Source: Apostichopus japonicus
Taxonomy: Eukaryota > Echinodermata > Holothuroidea > Aspidochirotida > Stichopodidae
NCBI RefSeq assembly: GCF_037975245.1
Contig: NC_092572.1
Location: forward strand, 5,898,501-5,962,500
Length of the DNA: 64,000 nt
Direction: 5' to 3'
The notes beneath the pieces are model-generated. The model was not told where the DNA came from. It ran no database searches and worked only from the letters and a program-made list of their open reading frames with translations. Both the position numbers and the translations under genes were made by a program. Shown here in pieces: positions 9,481 to 22,352 of this stretch. Position 1 is the stretch's first letter, and each line of letters starts with the position of its first letter.

Positions 9481-12297
9481 CTGTGAAATTAATTGCAGTA
9501 CCTTAAGAACTTGCTTACAGTGTATATATTTCTCTTCTTGACTTTAATTTCCTTAATGATAGAATAAACTGTTCATTAATTACACGTAAAAATGTCGTTG
9601 ACCTTGCTGATTTAATTAGCATATGAACTTCTTAATGTAAAATATTTTGAATTATACCATTTGAAGTATTATCATGTTCAGAACAAATCCTCCAAATCTG
9701 GTAAATTTCTTGCATGAAATAAAAATTTGGTAGGACTTTTTGTGAAAAAGGTCCGATTTGAGAAAAACGTGTTTGAAAATTGAGATTTACATAGACAACT
9801 GTGTATTAATTATTAGTAATTAAGGATGATCTCGAAAAATAAACATGTTTTATGGCGAAAAATGGTGTTAACTATTAGAGGCTATCAATATATACAAAAT
9901 ATCAAGAAATATGTTTTTTGCCATTTTTAACCCCGTCAGAGATACAGGCTGTATCTCTTGTCCAGAAAGGGGACAAAGTGGCAAAAAACCACATATTTGT
10001 AATTTATTCATCAATTGTGCATGTGAGAGTTGCATTAATACTTTCTTCAGGTTGTTACAGTGTTTTCTAAGGGAGATCAAGTCATCCATTAGCATATTAT
10101 GGTACACAAACAGCAGAAATGTAACAAATGTAGTGTTAACAATAATGTGTCTCCTCCGAAACATTAATTTACAGTTTAATTCAAATTTAACATTTAATAA
10201 AGGACCTTTTCAAAGATACTATCATACTGGTTGCTACACCTCTACAGAATTACTGTAATATGAGTTTTAGCCAAGGAAGATGTTTATTGACCGGCACTTA
10301 TTTTCGATAGGAACTCCAAAAAACAGCTCCATAGCCGAAGGGTCGAGCGTACAGAAACAATCTGTTTGAGACTAGGGGAAATCCAGTTCATAACTTTTCA
10401 AAATATCCAACACATCACAGTGTCATACTTAGTAAAAATTACCAGAGTTCCGCATTCCAGACCAATGACTGTTTTCCGTTTCCAACTTCCGATCGTACTT
10501 TTGATAGTTTCATTTATATCTATTTTTATCGCGCGAAACACAGGCACTATCCAGCTAGGTAGTACACATACGGCTGTTAACCTTCGTAGCGGGTGAATTT
10601 ACATAATAGGCACGAGTGACAAGGGCTGGAAAACCTTGCAAACCCTCCGAACCAGGTTCGCGGGAAATCCGCGATGCTCGCGGGAAATCCAGCCCGGCTG
10701 GCGAAAAAACAAATCGGACAACAACAAAAAAAATAGAAAAAAAAAGGACGAGAAACTAAAAAAAAACACAAAGGACAAATAAGTACATCTATAAAAAAAA
10801 ATAAAAAAAGTAAAATTTCACAAGAAAAGTTTCAACAAAACAAAACTGAAAATGTTCAGAGAGCGTGCTCGCAATTTTAGTCACAATACCAACGAGTAAT
10901 GATGTGTCACCAACCCACTTACAATGGTTATTTCGCAAGCTTCAGGGTGTACGTGTCACACGGACACCCACGGCCCAGCGCGGGAAGGTTGCTGTAATAA
11001 ATCAGCCTCGCGGGAAATGTTTTGAACAATATTGCCATTCCACGTTCTTTTATATTTGTATTGTATGTTGGCTAGTAAACGTTTTCTTTCGTATGAATTT
11101 GACTTCAGTTCAGTGTTCCAATAAGGTGCGGGATTCCCTTCAACTGACTCAGTAATCCCGCAAAGAAAACATTTTTCTGCTGGAAATCCCCGCATCGTTT
11201 TTTGCATTCGCGATGAGTTTATACTCAATGTACAACTTATTCACTTGACCGTATAGAGAAAAGAAACTGAAAATCAATTGTGTACCAATTGTGTACGGAA
11301 TGGTGGTAGGCTACACCTTTCAAATTTTACGAAAGATCGAGCAAAGCACTTTCGAAAAATTCACGCCAAACTTGCATATCGTACTAAATGCAACTACTGT
11401 CATGTAAACAAGGCTCTAGTGCATCCAATTATGAATATACTGTAAGACCACATCTGGTGATAAGCGGGGAGAAAAGAAAGTATTCTCTAGCATTTCCAAA
11501 AATACCGAAAAAATAATATCCTACCATAGTTAAGTGTATAGCAAATAGCCTAACCACCTTGGCGGTTATAACGGATCTCACGTAAGTACAAATCACAACT
11601 AATTGTATTTTGCGGAGTTTACGTTTTCTACAAGAACATGGAAACAATATTTAGCATTGAGTTAATCATGCCAAGTGGCCTAAAACATGTGATTACAAGG
11701 GTAACTTTCATAAAGATGGCCATAGCAAGGGGCCTTGATATCGTGCTATGCATGTATGGACTGTGCCTCGTGTTTCATGGGGTGTGCATGCGGAGGAGTC
11801 AGTTGGCTTGAGATGTGTTTTACTTACCTAAATGTAACAGGGATATTTTACCTACTTTTCTTGAATGTCTAAGATATCATTTCGCATAATTTTACCGATC
11901 CTTTACTGACTGACCTATTTAATTCTAGAGTGGAACGAAAAAAGTTTACTCCATGAAAAGTTCCCTGGCAACGTGCCAAAAAATGTTAACAAACAGGTGT
12001 TAGACAGGGGATGAGCTCACAGTTGTTTGGCAAGGTACCTGGGAAAATTCGCACACATGTACCGTGGTTTTTGGGTAGGGTTAAACACTGCAGTAATAAA
12101 CGCTGTTTGAAGGTTCACTGCATGATGCCGTGCAGTTGATCGGAGTTATTCACTAGTTTACTGTTTATTTGTACATGAAATTACACTCAGATTTTGTATT
12201 CACTACTCGATACATGAGAAGCAGCGTTAGCCGCTCAGTGTGTATATCATAACTGTCGTACCTGTAAATTAAGTCAGTTCCGGCGAGAAGAGATAGA
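9481..12297. other. Non-coding stretch with GCGGGAAA words
   Basis: No supported gene. The overlapping open frames at 9868-10258 lie on opposite strands and show no domain. Between 10655 and 11195 the word CGCGGGAAA or its complement recurs several times, in a locally GC-richer patch beside a long A-rich run (10720-10840). I cannot tell whether this is a promoter or chance. Confidence 0.4.
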
Positions 12298-14780
12298 AGG
12301 GCAATTCCATGAGAAAGTGGACATGATACCCAAAAAATTAAAAGTGTGTGACAATAGTAAATTTGGTGTCAAATGAAAGCTAAGAGTCCATATTTTCCAG
12401 AATCAGGTTCAGAAATGCAATTTTCATGCATTTTGGAATGAAAATATTATGGGTGATGAAAATTCATGAGTTGATACAGAAAATTGGATAATTGGTAACA
12501 AAAACTATTCGTCACTGCAAATTGATAGAGAGTATATAAATGATATCAGCCACTACCATGTGAGAGTATAGATCATGGAAAACTGAATGGATAATATTTT
12601 CGCCCCTTTTCCTCAGTGGTTCCGCTTCAATGGCCTTCGGTATTTTTGCCACTTGAAATGTCCTTCCGTTACCAAAAATACAACTTTTTTTAGTTTTTCA
12701 GGAAAAGTTGCAGCATGATTAAAATAAATGTTCATCTTCAAAGCAAGTTTAGATTGGCCAACAAAATGAAATAATTAGTTTCACCCTGGTCCTCTTCGTT
12801 TGTTCATTATGATTGATTAAAACCTGTCTTTCCGTTACCATTTTGGTAACGGAAGGAGAGTAACGGAAGGACAATTTTGTTTTTCCAGTCAGATAATTGA
12901 GTCATTTGCCTATGATTAAAAGTAAATATCATTGAATGCATACATATATATTGTATACAGCATCCTGTGGGAGTTGTTGATTCTGAGAGTGATGTTTATA
13001 TCTACTAAGGGGCAATTCCATGGTAGGGCCATTCTCGGTCACGTGTGTGACTGAAAAAAGGGGAGATTTGCACTTTACCACTAAGTAACTACTTTTAGGT
13101 AAAGAAAGTTAGGTTGATTGTAGTACTTAAGTACATGCACTAGGGGACCCTTTTACAAAACCATATAAAGCTTAGCCAAAATCAGAACATTCATGTGCTG
13201 GCAGAGGTCATATAAAGGTCGGTCACGTGTGTGACGTGAAATGAAACTGGCTTTTTTGCTCAAAAAAACATTGGCAAATTCCTCAGTTTCTAACAGGGCT
13301 GAATAACCCTAATTTCTCATGTTTCTACCTTCATGTGTTTCCATTCTTACAAGACATTTCACCTCAATATTTCACTTCTTAAAATTAGCATAATACTACA
13401 TGAGCTAAAAAATCTGGTCACGTGTGTGACATTATTGGGTCACTTTTGTGACATTCTGAATTTTCATTGCATAGTATGCAATTTTAAGTGCAAATGTTTG
13501 ACTCTAGTAACGACCACAGAACAGCACTGATGTTGATATTCCATAGGAATTACTTTAATACAGTTTTACTGCCATGGTTTGGAGGGTCACGTGTGTGACA
13601 TTGTTGGGTCACGTGTGTGACATTCTGCATTTTCATGAACAAATGTCACACACATGATCATCGGTCACGTGTGTCAGGACTAATTAGAGGCTATTAATTA
13701 ATCGTAGGAATAATTATTTGACTCAATATTTTGCAGAACTAACAGTCTGTACCAAGAACGGTTGCATATCAAGTGTGGACATCATAAGACACATCAGTTA
13801 CTTTTTATGAAAACTTTTGCGTTATTTTGGTCACGTGTGTGACATCAAAATTATGCTAGTACAGTCATTAGCACCCATTATTAACGAAGAATTGAAGATC
13901 AGGAACCTCTGCTTTAGGAATGAAATAAATGAACATGTATAACTTACTCCATGTGATAGTTGATAACTGAAATATTGTTTCTAGATACTCATGTAGAAAA
14001 AACAAATATACAGTTAAAAACTACTGTTTGTTTGTACTTTTAGAATCACTTTTTACAATCACTTCCCATTAATAAGCATGTGATTATTCCTAAATAACTA
14101 GGACTTCAGCTTCAGTTGATTATCATTTTAGAATAAATTCAGTTGAATATAGCGATAGTTGCTTCAACTTTTTCAGTTATTGACATACAGTTAATTAACA
14201 TGTGATTAGTTGATAATTAGAAATCACTTCCATATTTTTGCTTTTGATGGTCAATACATTGTTATAGTTCACATTGGAATGTTGGTTCTGACAATTTTAT
14301 TATTGTGTCAACATGTGATATACTCTTCTTTGCACACTGTAACTGAGTGGACATTTTGTCCTTCCGTTACCGTCCTTCCGTTACCAAATTAACTTTAATT
14401 AGCACAATATTTCTAGAAAACCAAAGCAATAATTTCAGAATGGAAAGTGGTACAGTATAGGAAACAGTATTGGGATAACATTTCTCATCTATAAAATAAT
14501 ATTACTCCATAGAATTCACAGAGTTTTACATTAAACTCAAGATGTGTGAAAACCCTTGTCCGTTTGCTGTCCTTCCGTTACCGACCTCATTAATATTCAT
14601 ATTTTAAAAATGGGAAGGGTTTGTGTAAAAAAAAGTATGTGGAAATTGAAGTACGTAGTAATAGCTAGTCAATGATGACAATTATTTGTTGTAATTATAG
14701 GTGATATTCATGATATACTGTACTTGTTCAAATGTCAGAAAATTAGTCCCAATGTCCTTCCGTTACCATGGAATTGCCCT
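12298..14780. mobile_element. 2.5-kb inverted-repeat unit with iterated internal motifs
   Basis: AGGGCAATTCCATG at 12298-12311 is mirrored perfectly by CATGGAATTGCCCT at 14767-14780. Near both ends the 15-mer TGTCCTTCCGTTACC, or its complement, is iterated: 12659, 12825 (one change), 12845 and 12859 (inverted) at the left; 14357, 14371, 14568 and 14753 at the right, the last abutting the terminal repeat. Shared termini plus arrayed sub-terminal motifs suggest a non-autonomous DNA transposon whose motifs bind a transposase. No transposase frame or clear target duplication is visible. A second copy of the terminal phrase (GGGGCAATTCCATGG at 13009) opens a different motif block, so the unit may be a composite. 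Confidence 0.55.
13009..13843. repeat. Array of GGTCACGTGTGTGAC motifs
   Basis: The near-palindromic 15-mer GGTCACGTGTGTGAC occurs at 13037, 13221, 13416, 13585, 13607 and 13829. Variants lie at 13438 (GGTCACTTTTGTGAC) and 13663 (ending GTCAG), and an inverted variant at 13645. The block opens with GGGGCAATTCCATGG, the same phrase that ends the enclosing unit. This motif aligns with the flanking one: GGTCACGTGTGTGACA versus GGTAACG-GAAGGACA. Confidence 0.7.
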
Positions 14781-17721
14781 AATGCAACCTTACTTAAACA
14801 AATTTACACTGATTAACTTGAACTTAGTTGCAGTCAAACTTAGGTACCAATTGTTAACGGAAAATGTCACTTCCGAAACGACAAAATCTAACAACCGGTC
14901 CTTGGAGAACAAAAGGAAGGAAACCTGGAGGACACAATTGTAGTTTAGCTTGGACACTTGTCCATACTATCAACCAAATAAGAACTGGGAAATACCTTCC
15001 ACCAAAAAGTACAGGCTCTGACAAAAACAGTGTACAGTAGTTGAGAGTATACGTCTGAACTAGCATATTTTAAGCATATTTATGGCCACCAAATTCACCT
15101 GAAAAAACCGAGAAAGTTTGTTAAGCTACCCAAGGTAGACTTCACTTAGGATGGTCAAATGGCACAAAATCTAAGAATTCTGGTATTTGGTCACTGAGTT
15201 ACAAAGCAATAAGTGCCAACATTGAAAGTTACACCACTGATTGTGAAAAGGACCATACCCTGTACAGTACCTTTACAAGTTAGTAAATCACAATGGGCAA
15301 TGGGTAGAGCAACGCAGTATATATGTCAGATGATCAGTACCACCCTGGAACACATTACAATACATGATCCTCTATGACTGGTACTCGGATTGACTGTGTG
15401 ATGAAACCTCCAGGTTTTACTCCATTGTGTCAACAGTATTGATACATACAGAGTGGTGCATCATGCATTACCAAGTTTTCATTCCGAGTTTCTTCAGACT
15501 TCAGAGCTACAGTGGTGTTCTGTCGAGGTTGACCTAGTCATCCGATTTCAAAACGTCCGAAATCGCCTGAAAGTGTCCGGAACTGTCCGGTCAGAAAAAA
15601 AAAACCTGTCATACCCAGTATTCAAAGCCAAAAGTGTCCGAAAACGTGCGATGAAAAGTTTACTAGCCCAATAGTAACAAAAGAGTAGAGTGTTTAAATC
15701 TAGAGCATTTGCGGTCACACGGCCGCGACGATTCCTCAGCGTGATAACAATAGTCTGTAAGGATTACAAGTTCACTGACAAAACTCTGTGCAGAAATATT
15801 TACTCGCTATCATTTACTATTTTGAGGCTTAGTGCTTACAGCTAGCAATGAACATTTTTCTCAATGTCAGATGGATACAACAATATAATATCGCTAAATA
15901 CATACAGCACTTTTCGTTTACAAGATAAATATTATTAGAAACGTGCTAAGTTCAAAGTTTCATTCCCCCGTGAGGTAGTACAGTACCGTCTCTTCCATTT
16001 TGACATGAGACACGGACAAAGCTCTGTGCCTAAATTGAGATTTTAAAGGTTACTAGGATACAGTTTAACGAAATTGAAGCTGCAATATAAGGTGATGAAA
16101 TCAATTTCATCGCAAAAAGTAAGCAATGCGAATAATCATGAACTTTATCGATATGCTGAAAGTTCACAATCGATGATAAATTCGATCTTGTCCTAAACAT
16201 GCAGAGTGGTTATTATCTACAATTAAGAAACGTATGGTAATTCTTTGTCGAAGGAAGTGTGTAATTAGAAAATATGTATTGAAAGAAGCAGAGAGGTTGC
16301 CGCAAAACGGCGGACCTTTTCATATGAAAATATGTATTATTGACATTTTCCAAGAGTTCTAACCTTCATTGAACATTGATTTGAGTAGGCCTATGCTAAA
16401 ACAAAACTTTGAACAAAAAGGAGGTGTTACGTAAAAAACACTTATACTTCTTAGGATGTAGGAAAAAAGTTTACAATTGCATGAATTCTTTTATTGAATG
16501 TCCGTTTGCCAAATAAAAAACATATAGGATCCACAGACTGATTGGCCATGACAAAATTGTTCGAGCACAATATAAATTGGCGCTAAGATGCTTACCACCT
16601 CCATTCAACTTGACATTATAATAACCACTTGTAAAGAACATCAGAAGAGTAAAATCCACGTATTCCAATATTAAGTTTCATTTGAGGTTTTCGTTTTCCC
16701 ATGTCATGCGTACAAAAACGTAATCACCAAAAATCCCAACTGCAGGTGCGCGCTGAATTAACTACCCTGGAAATCTAGGTCATGTACTGGTTTCTGCTCA
16801 CAAGCTTGACACCTGTTAATTTGCATTCCATTCTGACCCAATCTTGGCAAACTGCCAGAAAAACGTGCAACACTATATTAATCCGTTCGTAAGAGAGGAG
16901 GGGTGACCCAAACAGTCTCCCAGGTGCCTTGCTTAGAGCGTGTGAGCTCAACCTTTGCAGTACGGAGCTTTACCCTGGAAGTACAAGTATGTGAACAGCG
17001 AGATTTTATGTTCCTGGGGTTTGTTTCTCAAAATGTTCGAATTTTGCTAATAATATTCCCTTATTGTCAAAAAACAACAAAAAACTTTGATATCCATTAA
17101 CGGAAAAATTAAGAAAAATAACCAGACGATTGAACTGTGAGCAAAAATACACTTAAACGTACGGTAAAACGTTCGTAACATCTGCGTATGACGAGTACTT
17201 TCTGATGTTTCCGACATTTTGAACAGTGTTACATTTCGTGGCGCCTTGTGTGTCTGGTAATGGCGGTGCGTGCGGCATTATCAATAAAAAGTTTTGAAAC
17301 TTTTAAGGAGCTACGGTGACATGTTAAAACCATGCCATGTCATGTACAGAATTTTAAAGACTCATAATTTTATATTCAATCTGCTGCTGAATTGGAAGCC
17401 TGGTGTAATTCTTGCAAGAATGGGTAATATGATCTCTTTTGGGGTTTTAGTTACAAGGCAAGCAGGAAATTTTTGCAGAGGCAGAAGTTTTTGAATTTGA
17501 TGCAAAGAAAGGCCGAATAGCAACCTGTTGCATTAATCCAACCGAGAGGTGATGAAAGCATGAATTAATTTAGTGGTAGAATTTTGTTCGAGGACATTTC
17601 AAATGTTGGCAATTTCCAAATAGCATATGAGGCCGACCTACATATATTTGCCACACGAGTCGACATGCTCACAGAATCATCGAATGTTATACCAAGATTA
17701 CGAACAGTACAAGAAGGAGCA
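14781..17721. other. Non-coding stretch
   Basis: No exon, element boundary or RNA gene is recognised. GTCCG words cluster around 15540-15645, which I cannot interpret. Confidence 0.4.
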
Positions 17722-17870
17722 ATAACTATCAGGCCTCGACAAAAAAAAAATTAAAACTACTAGCCAACTGGCCACCGAGTCTGAAATTCTACTCGCCAAA
17801 ACGTTAAATTTACTCACCATTTTTTCTCGCTAAGTGTTTGTGTGATATAAGCCTAGGTAGTATGGCCTAA

Positions 17871-20394
17871 TAGGGATGCACCGGATATCCCGTCTGGCCG
17901 GACTATCCGGCCGGATAGTGAGAAATTATCCGGTTCCGGTTCCGGCCGGATCTTTATCAAAATCTGCCCTGAATTATTCATTAAAAAGGTGTTGGTATTA
18001 ATTTAAATCAATGTAAACTATTTCCAAAAATTAATAAAAACATTCAAAGTAAGGAACTAGAGCACCAATGGTGCAGAAGCTCATACCTTTTCGAGCTGAA
18101 AAATGTAGGGCCCACAAAACCAATTTTTGGGTCCGTGAGGGATACCCCCCCCCCCCCTTCGTTAGCAGAATCCTGGCCACACCACTGACTATAATTCCTA
18201 TTTTCCCCTTTAAATCCTATTTTACCTCCTCTCTTAAACAATACCACTGACCTACCCTATTAAACGTTCTCCCTCTACCTTAGCAGACATAACAAGCACT
18301 CCCTACAAGACATAACTTCACAAGCTGCCTACATACCTCAGGCTCAAAGACTTCTAAGAATCAGCGAGTGTTGATTGGCTATAGGGCTCTCATGCTTACA
18401 GTTCAACAGTTAATAACAACTCCCAGTCCTGCTTTAATTCCACTAACACTGCAGAGACTGGGAGACAAATTAAAGGAGCTTTGGCAAAAAGTGAAGGCTC
18501 AGATTTTTCTAAACAATGGGGATTAATTGTAATTAATTAACTTTTGACCAAAAAGTTTTAGGCATCACCTTATTTATACACAATCCAACAATCATCAGTT
18601 CAACTTTGAATATGATCCATCAAAATCTTGAGGAGATTGAGGTATTTGAAAATATTACAAAGAATGACCCCCGATGACCCCCTAAATGAAATTTGACCTC
18701 AATTTTCCAAACACCCCTCGCAACTCTCATCCCGAGGAACATTGTGACCAAGTTTCATTGTAATTGGCCATACACTGTACGAACAGGAGCAATTTGAAAA
18801 TATAGGGCCGCGGCCCGGGCCACAAAAGACCCCTAGTTGATCTTTGATCTCAAATTCATGAACACCCTGAAGGTAAAACTACCATAGTACTATCGTGACA
18901 AACCCTCAACATTTGTACCATGGAATCTGTAGGAGAAGAAGCATTTTGCGTATTTCCACAAAATGGCCCATTACGGCCCACAGGTGACCTTTGACCCCAA
19001 ATTTTGGACCATCTCTGATGGCCCTATACCCAATGGTTCTTGTGTCCAAGTTTCATGAAATTCCATCAAACACTGTGCGAGTGGGAGCGGTTTTACCAAT
19101 TGTTGACGGATAGAGTGATAGAGTGATAGACGCCGCACTGTAACAATAGCTCACACCAGCATGCTGGTATGAGCTCAAAATTAGGTTTAACATGTTTAAT
19201 TTAATTTTCACACTGGTCTGACCCACTGTTTCTAAAGATCAACCAAAATAATACAACTACTGTAATAATATGAAGAGCTCTATATACAACAAAAACAGTT
19301 TGTAGTGAAATCATTTCTTGCAGCCTTCATCAGTTTAATATTGTGCAGTTAAAATAGACCACTCATATACTTATCAGTCAAAATACTGTTCCATTGAATC
19401 TTTACTTTCCCATTATTGTTGGCATTCATGTTTTCTCTGAATTTTTATGTGTGAAACAATCTCTTATATGGTCAGAAAGAAACACTTGCATGAAATGAAA
19501 TGTTCAAAATCCAAACATGTGCATTACGACCTTAAGAAGTCAAAACAATGGATCTTTTTGTGGACCACTAAAGTCCATTTCCTGTCTAGAAAGCTGTCAA
19601 TTGTTACTCATTGTTTGTAGTCATGGCAATATGCAAATTGTAATCTTGGCACTTTTATAAATAAATGAAGCAATGGACTAGAAGACTTTCCACCAAATGG
19701 GGTGCCAGTCATAGAAAAAACAGTATCTAATTTTCTCACAGAAAGAGATATCTCTTGTCACAATGAATGTTCCTAAAAGTTCATGAAAAAACTAAATCTT
19801 TAAGTGTTCTAATGAACATTCAAGTCCATTTTAAAGCATAGATAAAAGATAGATAAGAAGTTTCTTCCACTTCTGGAAAGATGCAATACTTTTTTTTACA
19901 GATAATATTGCAGTGTAAAAATTTGTTACCAAATAATGAATAATAAAAGACAATTCGAAATCCTGATAGTAGTGTTACTGCAACAATTAAATAATCTTTT
20001 TATTCCGTATAAAGTATGAGATTTGTGAAATGTAGCTTCCCCTTTTAAAACAAACTTCATAGGTAGTATGCAGTATTTTTCAGCAAACAAATTTACATAT
20101 TGTATCAAGCTTGTCAATAATTTTATTGTAGTTATTTTATTAAAGAATGTAGATTACACCACTTCAAGTCATATTTAATCTCATAAATGGGGTCTTAATT
20201 TCACCTTCTTTATAATATGTATACCTCACCTAAGATTTGCTCCTTGTTTCATACTTCTACTTCTTATTTATGATTTTCCTCTGTGTTATGAAAAAATCTG
20301 GTTCCGGTCGGATTTTATCCGGCCGGATTTCATGTACTATCCGGCAAAATCCGGTTACAGCCGGATCCCAAAATTTGGATCCGGTGCATCCCTA
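17871..20394. mobile_element. hAT-type DNA element (inner, nested), 2.5 kb
   Basis: It starts TAGGGATGCACCGGAT and ends with the exact complement ATCCGGTGCATCCCTA. It is flanked by a perfect 8-bp duplication TGGCCTAA at 17863-17870 and 20395-20402. Sub-terminal zones are packed with CCGGCCGGAT/ATCCGGC words at both ends (17890-17955, 20300-20385). TAGGGATGCACCG ends with 8-bp duplications are typical of hAT elements. The interior lacks any long frame; it contains other repeats (18600-19180), so it is a non-autonomous or gutted copy that inserted into the outer element. Confidence 0.85.
18600..19180. repeat. Modular interspersed repeat ending in a hairpin
   Basis: Three diverged modules follow one another, each with a TTTGACCYCAAATT-like phrase (about 18690, 18845, 18990). 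At least two also carry a CCAAGTTTCATKRAATT phrase followed by a CACTGTRCGARYRGGAGC phrase (18750-18790, 19050-19090). The block ends in a short duplication (GATAGAGTGATAGA) and the hairpin GAGCTCATACCAGCATGCTG when read on the minus strand (19150-19175). Such modular repeats with a terminal stem are common in marine invertebrates, but I cannot name the family. It sits inside the inner hAT element. Confidence 0.5.
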
Positions 20395-20836
20395 TGGCCT
20401 AACTTAGGATATTGCGTTATAGTTTTACTAGGTTAGCTGTTTACAGCAAAATGATCTATTTAAATTGTAAAACCAGTGAGCGATTTTACACACTTATCTC
20501 CCGTTGACATTGGTTGTGAACAAAAAATGCGATTTGGACTTGCTTCCAGGTCACTGCAATAAACTTTCTTATAGTAATATACATAGTTACTGTCGCTGAC
20601 GAAGGTAGAAACCACCAAGCTCAGACAGCAGTAACACTGTGACACTTTAAAAAACTTTCCTTGAAAATAGTGGCTCATTCTAGTGGCTCATTCGCTCACT
20701 GCCTATCGTTTAAAGGCAGTGAGGAATGAGCCAATCGCCAAAATGTTGAGCGTAATGCATTTATTGCTCGCCAGTCGCAAAATTCTAGTCGCCATTGGCG
20801 AGTTGGCAACCGTATTTGTCGAGGCCTGATAACTAT

Positions 20837-21382
20837 ACAACTAATCCTTATGTCACATGGAGAAGCAGAATATCTGTCACTACATTTGAATGAGAAGTGT
20901 ATAATTTCAGTTTTGTCATCATTTATGTAGGGCTAGCATATTAACACGGATCCACTGCCAAATATCACTACTGCAGGACTCAATTTAATCTACGGCGGTT
21001 GTACCTCTCTTAAAAGTGTCATACAGTTGTGTATAGACTAAATAACACCGGTCCCAGAATTGAACCTTGTGAGATGTCGTACATAGATGTGTCCTTTATT
21101 TAATATACTACTTCCATTACAATAAAAAGGGGAGAAAACCACTTTCTCTGCTTTAGGCCATTGTCGTTATAGTAAAACTGCTCGAAGCAAGGAACATGTT
21201 TTTTGGCATACGTTGTTCAGGTTACTGCATGACTCCTCTATAGTTAGGTGGAATAATCCACAAATCTGTCTCAAATTACAAACAAAACTTCTGACACCAA
21301 AAATCTGCAGTCATGATATGGAAATTGATGGTGCCATGAAAGGTCAACTTGTCAGCTATTCAGTGATGGTTAGCGATTAGCT
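20837..21382. other. Non-coding stretch
   Basis: Nothing recognised between the outer hAT element and the next inverted-repeat unit. Confidence 0.4.
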
Positions 21383-21617
21383 AGAACTTCGGTACTAATT
21401 TAGAATCCGTACCATAACTAACCCCTAACCCTATTTCCTAACCCTAATTCCTAACCCCCAACCCTATTTCCTACCCCTAATTCCTAACCCTATTCCCTAC
21501 TTACTAACCCCACTTCCTTACCCCTAACCCTATTCCCTACTTCCTAACCCTAACTCCTGGCCCCTAGAAAGCTTTCCCATTCATACGGTACGGATTCTAA
21601 AGTTAGGCCAGAACTTC
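21383..21617. repeat. Degenerate telomere-like array inside inverted repeats
   Basis: From 21417 to 21570 the plus strand is a degenerate array of CCTAACCCTAtTt words, related to the animal telomere repeat TTAGGG but with a 13-14-bp period and many substitutions. It is framed by TTAGAATCCGTACC (21400-21413) and its perfect complement GGTACGGATTCTAA (21587-21600). With mismatches the inverted repeat extends to about 32 bp (21383 and 21617). I read it as a MITE-like element with a minisatellite core, not a true interstitial telomere. Confidence 0.6.
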
Positions 21618-22352
21618 TATCTAGACTGTTAGAGATCATATCAAATTGTGATTTACTGTGTGAGTCAATGGGGTTTGTAATGGGCCTATGCTAACGTAGT
21701 GAACATGTGATGTTACCGTTTGCCTACACCACCATATTACTAGGCCCAACTCCATTAGCTAAGCCAATTTAGTTAAAGAAATGTATTTTCGGCCATGGTG
21801 GAAAAAAAGGCCTCAATCTGAAACTTTACGATAAGGTACCTCACATAGACCTCTTGGTTTTCAGACTTAGGCCTAGCCTAACGTAAGGCTTAGTCAAACT
21901 TATGCAAGACATATACCTTGGCTACAGTACGAAATGGATAGTTAAGCCTTACTTACAGTACTAGTACTAACGTTATGACTACTCCGCCTTGGTTAGTATT
22001 TGTTCATCAAATCCGCATTCCTTCTTCCACACTTAGGCAAACATGCAACTTACGCCAACAGAGTAAAAAAGAACGGTCAGTAGCGATGCTTACTAGCAGC
22101 TTATAATTGTCCGTTTAGGTAACCCTAGTGTGGTTAAGTGAAACTTTCGGTTCTTTGTTTGGAGCGGGAATAATCAAAGACTAATCACAGTGACAGATGG
22201 GCCCATACTTCCGTCTCGTGCAAGATCGAGTTATTCCGATCGAGCAGAAGTGCAGTATTAACCTGGACTAGGTCGTTATTATTGTGAATTTGATCTTTGA
22301 GTGCGCCCTCATATTTTTACTTTTTTATATTTTTATTTATCTTGTGGAACAG

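Larger units (their letters stand above)
17730..20828. mobile_element. hAT-type DNA element (outer), 3.1 kb
   Basis: Terminal inverted repeats are CAGGCCTCGACAAA (17730-17743) and TTTGTCGAGGCCTG (20815-20828). They are flanked by a perfect 8-bp duplication ATAACTAT at 17722-17729 and 20829-20836. An 8-bp duplication with CAG..CTG ends is characteristic of the hAT superfamily. Sub-terminal regions share CTCGCC/GGCGAG-type words (for example 17804, 20765). After removing the nested element, only about 570 bp of its own sequence remains and no transposase is seen, so it is non-autonomous. Confidence 0.85.

Noticed and set aside
9868-10258. Overlapping 98- and 115-codon frames on opposite strands
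   Set aside because: Mutually antisense, no motif, no exon borders; likely chance.
21417-21570. True interstitial telomere or chromosome end
   Set aside because: The repeat is strongly degenerate with a 13-14-bp period and lies between inverted repeats typical of a mobile element.
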